Assembly: GCA_900169975.1 (NCBI GenBank)
Contig: LT827122.1
Location: 1-64,000, forward strand
Source of the DNA: Pseudoflavonifractor sp. Marseille-P3106
GTDB lineage: Bacteria > Bacillota > Clostridia > Oscillospirales > Oscillospiraceae
DNA: 64,000 bases
Direction of reading: 5' to 3'
The notes beneath the pieces were generated by a model. It was given only the letters and a program-made list of their open reading frames with translations, was not told the origin of the DNA and did not search any database. Shown here one piece after another: positions 25,098-33,120 of this stretch; within the stretch, counting starts at the first letter, position 1, and the number at the start of each line of letters is the position of its first letter. The translations under genes and the position numbers were made by a program.

Positions 25098-26006
25098 ATG
25101 AGCTACGCGGACAAACTGTTTCAGGAGACCATTCGCAACATCCTTGAAAACGGCGTCTCCGACGAGGGGCTGGAGGTCAGGCCCCGCTGGCCGGACGGCA
25201 CCCCCGCCCACACCATTGCCGTTTTTGGCGTTGTCAACCGGTACGACCTGGCCCGGGAGTTTCCCATCCTGACCCTCAGAAGGACCTATTGGAAATCCGC
25301 CTGGGACGAGGTCTCCTGGATCTGGCAGAAAAAAAGCAACAACATCCATGATCTGAACTCCCATGTCTGGGACGAGTGGGCCGACAAAGACGGCTCCATC
25401 GGCAAGGCTTACGGCTATCAGATGGCCCAGCTGAGCCGGTACCGCGACGTCACCCCGGACGGCCTGAAAAAAGCGTTTGGAGACGACCTGACCGGCAAAA
25501 CCATCCGGCTGGACGGCGACGGGGTCTGCTGGATGGATCAGGTCGACCGCGTCATTTACCAGCTGGTCAACGATCCCGCGTCCCGGCGGATCATGACGAA
25601 CCTGTACGCCGTCCACGACCTTGCGGACATGGCCCTGTACCCCTGCGCGTACAGCATGACCTTTGTGGTCATCGGAGGCAGGCTGAACGCCATTTTGAAT
25701 CAGCGCTCCCAGGATATGATCGCGGCCAACAACTGGAATACGGTCCAGGCGGCGCTCATCGTCTACGCCATGGCCTCCGCCTATGGCTATCAGCCCGGGG
25801 AACTGATCCATATGATCGGAAACTGCCATCTTTACACCAGGCACCTTGAAATCGCCCGGGAGCTCCTGAGCCGGACGGAGTTCCCGGCGCCGAAGTTCTC
25901 CATCGACCCCACAGTGACCGATTTTTACCGCTTTACCAAGGACAGCTTCTCCCTCTCCGATTACCAATATCACGACTTCACCTCAAAAATCGAGATCGCA
26001 ATCTGA
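25098..26006 (+). CDS. thyA: Thymidylate synthase
   Basis: A 302-residue cytosolic enzyme that methylates dUMP to dTMP using methylene-tetrahydrofolate. The start (ATG 25098) follows GAGAGGAAA; the long upstream frame is shadow. FPILTLRRTYWKSAWDEVSWIW matches the family's substrate-binding start. The catalytic Cys is in ALYPCAYSMTF (about 186-196), followed by NQRSQDMIAANNWNTVQ and HMIGNCHLYTRHLE. This is the low-GC Gram-positive/Clostridial thyA type. It is followed 12 bases later by folA, which regenerates the folate it oxidises. Confidence 0.95.
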   Translation: MSYADKLFQETIRNILENGVSDEGLEVRPRWPDGTPAHTIAVFGVVNRYDLAREFPILTLRRTYWKSAWDEVSWIWQKKSNNIHDLNSHVWDEWADKDGSIGKAYGYQMAQLSRYRDVTPDGLKKAFGDDLTGKTIRLDGDGVCWMDQVDRVIYQLVNDPASRRIMTNLYAVHDLADMALYPCAYSMTFVVIGGRLNAILNQRSQDMIAANNWNTVQAALIVYAMASAYGYQPGELIHMIGNCHLYTRHLEIARELLSRTEFPAPKFSIDPTVTDFYRFTKDSFSLSDYQYHDFTSKIEIAI

Positions 26007-26018
26007 GGAGGCAATCCC

Positions 26019-26504
26019 ATGAAGGCAATCGTAGCCGTGGACGAGCACTGGGGCATCGGGAAGGGCGGGAAGCTCCTGTGCCCCCTCTCCGCCGACCTCC
26101 GGCGCTTCAAGACCCTGACCCTGGGCCATCCGGTGATCCTGGGCCGCAAGACCCTGTCCACCTTCCCCGGCGGACGGCCCCTGCCGGGGCGCCGGAATCT
26201 GATCCTCTCCCGGGATCCCGCCTTCCAGGCGGCGGGGGCAGAGATTTTTTCCGACCGGGAGGCCCTTTTGGCCGCCGCCCCCGATGACAGCATTGTAATC
26301 GGGGGGGAGAGCATCTACAAAATGTTATTGGATGTCTGCGACACCGTCTGGGTGACCCGCATTTTTCGCACTTTTGACGCCGACGCCCGGTTTCCCGACC
26401 TGGATTCCGATCCGGCCTGGACAGCGTCGGCGTCCGAACCGCCGCTGGAGGAAAACGGCGTGCCGTTTCAATATGTGACCTATCTCCGGCACCTTCGGGC
26501 CTGA
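26019..26504 (+). CDS. folA: Dihydrofolate reductase
   Basis: A 161-residue enzyme reducing dihydrofolate with NADPH. It starts MKAIVAVDEHWGIGKGGKLL, with the conserved GIG-x5-L loop. LGHPVILGRKTLSTFPGGRPLPGR carries the NADPH-binding GRKT, and IVIGGESIYKMLL is the second nucleotide site. A GAGGAGG ribosome site overlaps the thyA stop. Length is normal. It forms a thyA-folA-Nudix operon. Confidence 0.95.
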   Translation: MKAIVAVDEHWGIGKGGKLLCPLSADLRRFKTLTLGHPVILGRKTLSTFPGGRPLPGRRNLILSRDPAFQAAGAEIFSDREALLAAAPDDSIVIGGESIYKMLLDVCDTVWVTRIFRTFDADARFPDLDSDPAWTASASEPPLEENGVPFQYVTYLRHLRA

Positions 26505-26530
26505 CCGCCCCCTTTTGGAAAGGAGCTTCT

Positions 26531-27091
26531 ATGTACCTGGACGACATCGCCGCCTACCTCCCCCAGTCGGAGGATGAGGCCGCAGATCAGGAAATGATCC
26601 TGTCCTATCTCCGTCGGTATCCCGACACGATCCTCACCCGGGACAACAAAATCGCCCACCTCACCGCCTCCGGTTTCGTTCTCAGCGCAGATGGCAAATG
26701 GGTCCTGATGGCCCACCATAATCTCTATCGGGTGTGGGCCTGGACGGGGGGACACGCCGACGGAGACGGCGACCTTCTGGCGGTCGCCCTGCGGGAAGCC
26801 CGGGAAGAGACGGGGGCCGGACACATCCGCCCGCTGTCTCCGAACATCGCCTCCCTGGAGATCCTGCCGGTGTGGGGGCACAGAAAGCGGGGGGCGTATG
26901 TCCCGTCCCACCTCCACCTGAATGTTTCCTATCTGCTCACCGCCGACCGGGAGGGCCCGCTCACCGTCCGGGTGGGAGAAAACAGCCGGGTAGGCTGGCT
27001 TCCGGCAGACCGTCTGCTGGAGTACACCAACGAGTGGCAGATGGACAAGATCTACACCAAGCTGCTGGCCCGGGGCCGGGCCCTGCTGTAA
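26531..27091 (+). CDS. Nudix hydrolase
   Basis: A 186-residue hydrolase. The Nudix box is GGHADGDGDLLAVALREAREETGA (about 75-98), with REAREETG intact; the first Glu of the canonical GX5E is Gly here. The N-terminal 45 residues and the VWGHRKRGAYVPSHLHLNVSYLLT core resemble the MutT/ADP-ribose group. GGAAAGGAG precedes ATG 26531, 26 bases after folA. Substrate unknown; clearing damaged nucleotides would fit beside thyA/folA. Confidence 0.82.
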   Translation: MYLDDIAAYLPQSEDEAADQEMILSYLRRYPDTILTRDNKIAHLTASGFVLSADGKWVLMAHHNLYRVWAWTGGHADGDGDLLAVALREAREETGAGHIRPLSPNIASLEILPVWGHRKRGAYVPSHLHLNVSYLLTADREGPLTVRVGENSRVGWLPADRLLEYTNEWQMDKIYTKLLARGRALL

Positions 27092-27162
27092 TCCTCCAAA
27101 GGGCCGCGGATCACCATCCGGAAAAACCTTTCTCCCGCTCCCACGCCCCGATTCCCCCACAT

Positions 27163-27278
27163 CCCTTTTATGAAAGCTCTTTTTTCTTTCTTTTTCTTTT
27201 AAGCTGACTCCACCCCCGCCCCCCACAACCCTTTTATGAAAGTTCTTTTTGCCTCCTTTTTCTTAAAAGAAAAAGGAG
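27163..27278. repeat. Two direct T-rich repeats with a hairpin
   Basis: CCCTTTTATGAAAGxTCTTTTT occurs at 27163 and again at 27229, each followed by C/T-rich sequence. The second copy ends in a CTCCTTTTTCTT/AAGAAAAAGGAG hairpin (27253-27278). Such repeats look like dispersed intergenic elements. They fill the gap between the Nudix and XRE genes. Confidence 0.6.
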
Positions 27279-27370
27279 TTCCCGTGATTCGAGAGCCAAT
27301 TCCCGGCCTGCGGGGTTCCCAGCGTTAGAGGTGCATGGTATGCTGAGACGACAGAAAGGAGCGGGTGCAG

Positions 27371-27952
27371 ATGGAACAGACCTTTGGCGGCCGCCTGAGA
27401 GGATACCGAAAGGGAAAACACCTGACACAGCAGGAGCTTGCCGAACGGATCGGCGTGAGCGACAAGACGGTCTCCCGATGGGAGAGCGGCCGGGGCCTGC
27501 CCGACCTGGCTCTGCTGGAACCCCTGGGCGCAGCTTTGGGGGTGTCGGTGGCCGAGCTGCTGTCCGGGGAGTGCGTCACCAACCGCAACCGCGCGGGCAA
27601 CCCCCTCCGGGGCCGGTTCTATGTCTGCCCGGTGTGCGGCAATGTGATCCACGCCATGGGCGAGGGCTCCTTCCACTGCTGCGGAGTGGCGCTGCCGCCG
27701 CTGGAGGCAGAGGTGCCGGACGAGACACACGAACTGACGGCGGAAGATGTGGACGGGGAATATTATGTCTCTCTGGCCCACCCTATGGAGAAGGGTCACT
27801 TTATCAGCTTTTTAGCTCTGGTGGGACCTTCCCGGCTGGAGATCGTCAAGCTCTATCCCGAGCAGGAGGCCGCAGCCCGGTTTTCCAAGCGGGGCGGCGG
27901 AATTCTCTATGCCTGCTGCAACAGGCACGGCCTCTTTTGCAGGAAGCTGTAA
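27371..27952 (+). CDS. XRE regulator fused to desulfoferrodoxin-like domain
   Basis: A 193-residue protein. Residues 1-65 are an XRE helix-turn-helix (FGGRLRGYRKGKHLTQQELAERIG). Residues about 82-193 look like a whole 2Fe-superoxide reductase. It has a desulforedoxin centre (VCPVCGNV ... FHCCGVAL), then His in ETHELTAEDV, LAHPMEKGHFISF and CCNRHGLF, which supply all four His and the Cys of the catalytic iron. The usual Lys of EKHVP is Thr here. ATG 27371 has AAAGGAG. It may be a redox-sensing regulator built on a superoxide reductase scaffold. It lies head-to-tail with a ferritin-like gene. Confidence 0.85.
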   Translation: MEQTFGGRLRGYRKGKHLTQQELAERIGVSDKTVSRWESGRGLPDLALLEPLGAALGVSVAELLSGECVTNRNRAGNPLRGRFYVCPVCGNVIHAMGEGSFHCCGVALPPLEAEVPDETHELTAEDVDGEYYVSLAHPMEKGHFISFLALVGPSRLEIVKLYPEQEAAARFSKRGGGILYACCNRHGLFCRKL

Positions 27953-27959
27953 GAGAGAC

Positions 27960-28547
27960 TCACTGCCGCTCCAGCCGGGCCCACAGGCGCCTGGCGTGGT
28001 CTCGATCCTCCTCGGCCAAAATGCGATAGAGTCCCGCCAGACAGGGATCGGCCGCCGTTTCCGCAGCCGCCAGGAGTGCGCTCCCCGCCCGCTGTTCGGC
28101 CTGAAAGCGCTCCCGCATGGCAAGCGGAAGCGTAAGGGTTCCGGGCGCCGGGGTGGGCGGCGCCGTGTACTGCTTTCCCGAAATGAGGAAGGACGCAGTG
28201 GATAAACGCCTGACCTGCCGCTTCTTTTCCACGGCCAGGGCGGAAAAAAGCCCCCCCTGTCCCAAGCGCCTGGCCAGAGCCCGATAGATGCGGAAATCGT
28301 CTGTGGTCTGCCGGAGCATCCGCTCCAGCTCAGGCAGATCCCGGGCGCTGCCTTCCCCCAGACAGGCGCAGGGAACAACGGGCGCAGCAGCGGCGGCCGC
28401 CGGAGAAGCCGGGGTGGAAAGAGCCGGTGGAGCGGAGGGCTCCAGCGTAAAGGGGCAGTCAGGCCGATCCTCCGGCATCACTCTCCGCCATACCCGCGCA
28501 AAGGCGGCGTGATCCAGTTCCTCTCCGGGCCGCTGGATTTGATCCAT
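27960..28547 (-). CDS. Ferritin-like domain protein
   Basis: A 195-residue protein. The N-terminal 65 residues are Ala/Pro-rich and variable. The C-terminal part is a four-helix bundle with ELERMLRQTTDDFRIYRALARR, then MRERFQAEQRAGSALLAAAE and LYRILAEEDRDHARRL. The EEDRDHA box is typical of ferritin-like/rubrerythrin families. GGAGGAATCACC precedes ATG 28547. It converges with the XRE-desulfoferrodoxin gene, leaving 7 bases between stops. A role in iron or peroxide handling is likely, by family only; some metal ligands look incomplete. Confidence 0.65.
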   Translation of the reverse strand: MDQIQRPGEELDHAAFARVWRRVMPEDRPDCPFTLEPSAPPALSTPASPAAAAAAPVVPCACLGEGSARDLPELERMLRQTTDDFRIYRALARRLGQGGLFSALAVEKKRQVRRLSTASFLISGKQYTAPPTPAPGTLTLPLAMRERFQAEQRAGSALLAAAETAADPCLAGLYRILAEEDRDHARRLWARLERQ

Positions 28548-28626
28548 GGTGATTCCTCCTTTTGTTCAAGTTCTTCTCATCCTATGCGGCAGAGGAAAAA
28601 ATGGCCCGATAAAATCAGAAAAAGGG

Positions 28627-28655
28627 TTGACAACCCCACGGAACTTCGATATAAT
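28627..28655 (+). promoter_or_regulatory. Consensus promoter of tRNA-Val
   Basis: TTGACA (28627-28632) and TATAAT (28650-28655) with a 17-base spacer, 15 bases upstream of the tRNA. Confidence 0.9.
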
Positions 28656-28669
28656 GACATTCGTCCTTT

Positions 28670-28746
28670 GGACGATTAGCTCAGCTGGTATGAGCATCCG
28701 CTTGACGTGCGGGAGGTCACAGGTTCGAGTCCTGTATCGTCCACCA
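28670..28746 (+). tRNA. tRNA-Val(GAC)
   Basis: It folds as a cloverleaf: acceptor GGACGAT/ATCGTCC, D-arm GCTC/GAGC, anticodon stem TCCGC/GCGGG with loop TTGACGT (anticodon GAC), T-arm ACAGG-TTCGAGT-CCTGT and encoded CCA. It reads GUC/GUU. Confidence 0.97.
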
Positions 28747-28753
28747 AAAGAAT

Positions 28754-28792
28754 CCCTTAGAGCTGCAGGGCTCTGAGGGATTTTCTTTTTTT
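28754..28792 (+). terminator. Terminator of tRNA-Val
   Basis: CCCTTAGAGC pairs with GGCTCTGAGGG, then ATTTTCTTTTTTT. Confidence 0.85.
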
Positions 28793-28932
28793 GTTTGTTC
28801 CTTATGGAAAACACAACTCATCTGGAGGCAGTTCCTGCCTGTAGCTCTCCCACATAGCAGTTTCGAACTACTGCCGAGAAACCGCCCCGTGGGGCAGATC
28901 AAAAGTCGTATATCCTAATTTAAAAATTTTTC

Positions 28933-28960
28933 TTGTTTTCTTCCGATTCCCTGATATAAT
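28933..28960 (+). promoter_or_regulatory. Promoter of the RNA candidate
   Basis: TTGTTT (28933-28938) and TATAAT (28955-28960) with a 16-base spacer; a start near 28967 is expected. Confidence 0.65.
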
Positions 28961-28966
28961 AAACGA

Positions 28967-29150
28967 TCAGGCAAAAAGGGAGGGTGGGCCGGAGCCGCTG
29001 TGCGCAAATAGCACACCTCATGTCGGAGCCCAAAGGCGGGCTCAAAATTTTATAGCGCAGGCAAGCGCCTGTGGGTCATGTGGGACAACACCCACCGTAC
29101 TTGTATAAAACAACATGAGCGCATTAAAAGCAGGCTGTTTTTCAGAGAAT
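28967..29150 (+). ncRNA. Structured non-coding RNA candidate (raiA-like?)
   Basis: Behind a good promoter lie successive hairpins: TGTGC/GCACA, GAGCCC/GGGCTC, CAGGC/GCCTG and GTGGGT/ACCCAC, joined by conserved-looking purine-rich segments (AAAAAGGGAGGGTGGGCC). No reading frame spans it. The layout and sequence recall the raiA-motif RNA of Clostridia, but I cannot confirm that without a covariance search. Next gene starts 150 bases later. Confidence 0.5.
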
Positions 29151-29302
29151 CAGATGCTATATAAAACGCAGGAAAACGACCGGAAATTGAGATAAATAAA
29201 CCATGCGGGGACCGGCATACTTTCCCCAATGAAATAAATAAGACAATGAAGGTGAATTTGTTGATTACAGGTACAATAATATTTTGAAAGGGTTTGAACA
29301 CC

Positions 29303-30067
29303 GTGAAGAAAATTATTGTATTGCTAACCGCTGTTTGTCTGATTCTGTGCGGCTGTACCGCCAAGCAGGACAAAGGCAACTACACCGACGAAATGAAGAT
29401 TCCCTATGCTGCGGATCTGGACACTGAATATGGTGCTGACAGTGTCGAGCGAGAGGGGGATCATAAGGACAGCCCCTATTTCAGCACTCTGGATTTTTAT
29501 AACATGGAGTCCAGCGATACCTTGACCATCCTGCACAACTTCAAGACCCAGCAGCAGACCAGTGAATGGAGCTGCGGTGTCTCCAGTGCCTTAATGATAA
29601 TGAACTGGTACGGCACCCTCGGCGAGTATCATGAGGAGACTCTGGCCCAGCTCCGCTCCAACGGTCTGGAGCCGGGCGCCACCTCCCTGCGGCAGGCCGT
29701 CGAGATCTTTGACGGCGTCGGCGGGTATGATGTGTACTCCACTTTTGACTGTGCGGACGATCCCTGGAGTGTGTTTACTTTTGACTACATCCAGGAGAAC
29801 CTGAAGTCTGGCACACCCATTATGGTGGGCTGGAACGACTGGGGCGGCCACTGGCAGGTCATCATCGGCTATGACACCATGGGAACCGAGACGACCCAGG
29901 ATGATGTAATCATTGTTGCGGACCCATACGACACAACCGACCACAACCAGGACGGTTACGGCGTTTATAGTGCGGAGCGGTTCCTTTACAATTTTACCTT
30001 CTACAATTTCTTTGAAGAGGAAGAGCTGAATGACTGCTGCTTCCTGATTGCAAAACCCCAGCAGTAA
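29303..30067 (+). CDS. Lipoprotein with C39-like peptidase domain
   Basis: A 254-residue exported protein. The signal peptide ends in lipobox LILCGC (Cys about 18). A papain-like C39_2 domain starts at TQQQTSEWSCGVSSALMIMNWYG (catalytic Cys about 95). The catalytic His lies in GGHWQVIIGYD, and an Asp is in VADPYD. I prefer GTG 29303 with GAAAGGG upstream over the TTG nine bases earlier. It may cleave or bind peptides at the cell surface. It stands alone between a structured RNA and a terminator. Confidence 0.8.
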   Translation: MKKIIVLLTAVCLILCGCTAKQDKGNYTDEMKIPYAADLDTEYGADSVEREGDHKDSPYFSTLDFYNMESSDTLTILHNFKTQQQTSEWSCGVSSALMIMNWYGTLGEYHEETLAQLRSNGLEPGATSLRQAVEIFDGVGGYDVYSTFDCADDPWSVFTFDYIQENLKSGTPIMVGWNDWGGHWQVIIGYDTMGTETTQDDVIIVADPYDTTDHNQDGYGVYSAERFLYNFTFYNFFEEEELNDCCFLIAKPQQ

Positions 30068-30174
30068 CGGATTTACCGGCCCTGATCCGTTTCTGCCTGT
30101 GGTTTACATGAACAGCGTCCCTGACCGGGATTCCCCGGCAGGATCGCAAAGATGAAAATATCACATGTTCAGAG

Positions 30175-30206
30175 AAACCCGGCGCGATCAATGTCACGCC
30201 GGGTTT
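30175..30206. terminator. Bidirectional terminator
   Basis: AAACCCGGCG pairs with CGCCGGGTTT; it serves the converging lipoprotein and coaBC genes. Confidence 0.75.
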
Positions 30207-30238
30207 CTTCGTGCTGTATGAACCGCGCGTTGAGAACG

Positions 30239-31452
30239 TCAGCCAGCAATTCCGCGCCGCCGATTTTCAATCGCATCCAGCAGTGCGGCCGCCACCTGAC
30301 CCTTGCCCATCAGAGGTAGCCCGGAGATCCCGTCGTTGGTAATGATCGTCACCACGCTGGTCTCCACGCCAAAGCCGGCGCCCGGCACTTTCAGGTTGTT
30401 GGCCGCGATCATGTCCAGATGCTTGCGCTCCAGCTTCGCGGTGGAGTTTTCCAGCATGTCCCGGGTCTCCATGGAAAAGCCGCAGACGAACAGCCCGGGG
30501 TGGCGGTTTTCCGCTACCCCGCCCAGAATGTCGTCCGTACGCTCCAGTGGAATGCTCATGTCGCCGTCTTTTTTCTTGATCTTATCCCCGGCCACAGAGG
30601 CAGGGCGGTAATCCGCCACAGCGGCGGCCTTGATAAGAATGTCAGTTTCCGGAAGAGCCGCACGCACGGTCTGGAGCATATCTTTGGCGGTGGTGACGGG
30701 CTGCGTTTCCACAAAGGGGACCGGCGGCAGAGCCGTTGGCCCGGAGATCATCGTGACCTCGGCACCCCGCAGCACGGCCTCCCGGGTGATGGCGCAGCCC
30801 ATGCGGCCGGAGCTGTGGTTGGTCAGATAACGCACAGGGTCCAGGGCCTCCTGGGTCGGCCCCGCGGTCACGGTCGCACGGACGCCCGCCAGGGTCTTTT
30901 CCCAGGCCAGTTCCCGGGCAATGTGGTCCAGCAGCGCCTCCGGCTCCGGCAGCTTTCCGCTGCCCATATCCTTACAGGCCAGCATCCCGCTGGCGGGGAC
31001 GATAACGCCGAAGCCGTACTTCTCCATCGTTTTCAGATCATCCTGGGTGATGGGATCCTCCAGCATGGCGGTGTTCATGGCCGGGGCCACCAGTTTTTTG
31101 CAGCGGGCGGCCAGCGCCACGGTGGTCAGCATGTCATCCGCGATGCCGTGGGCCAGCTTGGCAATGACATTGGCCGTGGCCGGGGCGATCAGCATCAGGT
31201 CGGCGGCCTTGGCCAGCGAAATGTGGGTGACCTCGCACTTGAAATCCCGGGCAAAAGTGTCCGCCACGTAGCGGTTGTTGGTGAGGGTCTCAAAAGTCAG
31301 GGGTGTAATAAATTCCGTAGCGTTCCGGGTCATAATGACGTGGACCTCCGCGCCCGCTTTCCGCAGGGCGCTGGCTACGTTCGCCATCTTATAAGCGGCG
31401 ATGCCGCGCCTGTGACCCCCAGAACCACACATTTTCCCTGTAACTGCTCCAT
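30239..31452 (-). CDS. coaBC: CoaBC with an apparent N-terminal frameshift
   Basis: A bifunctional phosphopantothenoylcysteine synthetase/decarboxylase. The C-terminal ligase part starts near VRATVTAGPTQEALDPVRYLTNHSSGRMG, and the decarboxylase part has the flavoprotein motifs PAMNTAMLEDP and ASGMLACKDMGSG. ATG 31452 gives MEQLQGKCVVLGVTGA. Thereafter two extra bases in GGCGCGGC (about 31400-31410) shift the frame; removing them restores GVTGGIAAYKMANVASALRKAG. The rest of the frame is intact. As the enzyme is essential for CoA, an assembly or sequencing slip is likelier than loss. It diverges from coaX. Confidence 0.85.
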
Positions 31453-31573
31453 AGTTGCTACTCCGTTCTCCCGGTTTGCGGGGTCGTTCTCAAATTATGC
31501 TCCCAGTATAGCAACCGCCCCGCCGGATTGTAACCTTGGGGCGGGGACGAGCCTTTGTATGAGGAGACCGGTC

Positions 31574-32410
31574 ATGATTTTGACTGTTGATATTGGGAAT
31601 ACCGCCATCTGCGCCGCAGACATGGAACAGGACGGAAGGGGAAAGTACACGGCGCGCTTTACCGCCCGGATGGACACTGTGCCGGACCGGAGCGCCGGGG
31701 CATACTTGGCGGAGCTGCGGGAGCTTTTGGCGGAGGCTGGAATCCGGGCTGGAGCTTTTCGGGGAGCCGTGCTCTCCAGCGTGGTGCCCGCGCTGGAGGA
31801 GCAGCTGCGGGGGTGCGCCCGGACCCTGACCGGGACGGAGCCGGTGGTGATTACTTCCAAAAGCGATACCGGGCTTACCATAGACCTTGCGGAGCCGGAT
31901 AAGGTGGGCCGGGACCGGCTGGTGGACGCCGCCTGGGCCGCCGCCCGTTTCCCACTCCCCGTACTCACTGTGGACATGGGAACGGCGACGACCTTTAGCG
32001 TGGTGGATGCGGACCGGGTGTTTCGGGGCGGAGTGAACGCCCCCGGTGTGGCGACGGGGCTCCAGGCCCCGACTGACCGGACAGCCCAGCTGCCTGCCGT
32101 GGAGCTGGAAACGCCCCGGCATGTCATCGGCCGAACCACCGCCGGGTGTATGCGCTCTGGCGCTGTGGCCGGGGCCGCCGCCCTGGTGGACGGCATCACC
32201 GCCCGCATCGAGGCGGAGCTGGGGGAGCCGGTGACTTTGGTGATGACCGGGGGCCTGGCCCGCTATGTGGAGCCGCTGTGCGCCCATCCCCACATCTACG
32301 ACCCCGACGTGCTGCTCAAAGGCCTGACGCTGCTCTATGAGCGGAACGCCGGTAGAACTTGTGGGGAAACCTGTAAATTGTTGGTTGCATTTTTGGCCAA
32401 TATTTGTTAA
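31574..32410 (+). CDS. coaX: Type III pantothenate kinase
   Basis: A 278-residue kinase for the first step of CoA synthesis. It has MILTVDIGNTAICAAD (phosphate-binding), DKVGRDRLVDAAWAA, and LTVDMGTATTFSVVD with the catalytic Asp of the ASKHA fold. The pantothenate-binding loop is GGVNAPGVATGLQA, slightly different from the usual GGxIxPG. RTTAGCMRSGAV corresponds to the conserved (S/T)xxG(x)3G. ATG 31574 has GAGGAG; the long frame above it is shadow. It starts the coaX-panD-panC-BASS cluster and diverges from coaBC. Confidence 0.92.
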   Translation: MILTVDIGNTAICAADMEQDGRGKYTARFTARMDTVPDRSAGAYLAELRELLAEAGIRAGAFRGAVLSSVVPALEEQLRGCARTLTGTEPVVITSKSDTGLTIDLAEPDKVGRDRLVDAAWAAARFPLPVLTVDMGTATTFSVVDADRVFRGGVNAPGVATGLQAPTDRTAQLPAVELETPRHVIGRTTAGCMRSGAVAGAAALVDGITARIEAELGEPVTLVMTGGLARYVEPLCAHPHIYDPDVLLKGLTLLYERNAGRTCGETCKLLVAFLANIC

Positions 32411-32487
32411 ACTGCAAAATGGAGATAGTATTTGCTCAAAACTATACTCTGACTGATTCGCACGTTATTTCATACAACTGAATAGGT

Positions 32488-32523
32488 GCCGGCGGAGGGC
32501 TCCCGGTTCGGGCTGCCGCCGGC
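32488..32523 (+). promoter_or_regulatory. GC-rich hairpin between coaX and panD
   Basis: GCCGGCGG pairs with CCGCCGGC around an inner loop. It lies 180 bases upstream of panD in the same leader as the attenuator. Confidence 0.5.
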
Positions 32524-32595
32524 GGAGACATGTTTTGAAAAGGGCTTATATTCGAGAGAAATGAGACTCTGAGAAGAAACATCAGGTAAAACTAT

Positions 32596-32642
32596 GCATC
32601 TTCAGGGGGTATTCTGCGCCCGGAAGGTGCTTTTATTTTTTT
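32596..32642 (+). terminator. Terminator/attenuator in the panD leader
   Basis: GCATCTTC pairs with GGAAGGTGC (inner GGGG/CCC), followed by TTTTATTTTTTT. It ends 30 bases before the panD ATG, so it either ends coaX transcription or attenuates panDC. Confidence 0.7.
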
Positions 32643-32670
32643 GTGCGAGAGCAAAAGAAGGTGATAGAAA

Positions 32671-33063
32671 ATGGTACTGGAAATGCTGAAAGGAAAGATC
32701 CATCGGGCCACCGTGACCCAGGCCGAGCTGAATTACGTGGGCAGCATCACCGTGGATCAGGAACTGCTGGACGCGGCGGGCATCCTGGAGTACGAGAAGG
32801 TCCAGATCGTGGACATTGACAACGGGAACCGGTTTGAGACTTATACCATCAGCGGAGAGCGGGGCAGCGGCATGATCTGCCTCAACGGCGCGGCGGCAAG
32901 ATGCGTCAGTGTGGGAGACAAGGTCATCCTCATGGCCTACGCCGGATACGACGCTGGGGAGGCGGCGGAGCATAAGCCGTTCGTGGTCTTCGTGGATGAG
33001 CGTAACCGGATCGTCCGCAAGACCAACTACGAAAAACACGGCCTGCTGGCCGATATGGAATAA
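32671..33063 (+). CDS. panD: Aspartate 1-decarboxylase
   Basis: A 130-residue enzyme that makes beta-alanine. It is made as a proenzyme and self-cleaves at the Gly-Ser in NYVGSITVD (about 23-31) to form the pyruvoyl group. [18 protein letters not shown] and [13 protein letters not shown] match the family. AAGGTGATAG precedes ATG 32671. It lies with panC in a pantothenate operon. Confidence 0.95.
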   Translation: MVLEMLKGKIHRATVTQAELNYVGSITVDQELLDAAGILEYEKVQIVDIDNGNRFETYTISGERGSGMICLNGAAARCVSVGDKVILMAYAGYDAGEAAEHKPFVVFVDERNRIVRKTNYEKHGLLADME

Positions 33064-33120
33064 CAAGAGGATCAGGGCGAGACTATCTTCCAATTTTCAT
33101 GATGAAGAGAGGAACAACAC

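Larger units (their letters stand above)
28548..29302. other. Gap with tRNA-Val, structured RNA candidate and two promoters
   Basis: It contains the tRNA gene, its promoter and terminator, about 120 bases with no assignable feature (28793-28920), and the hairpin-rich RNA candidate (28967-29150), all listed separately. I see no protein gene. Confidence 0.6.
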
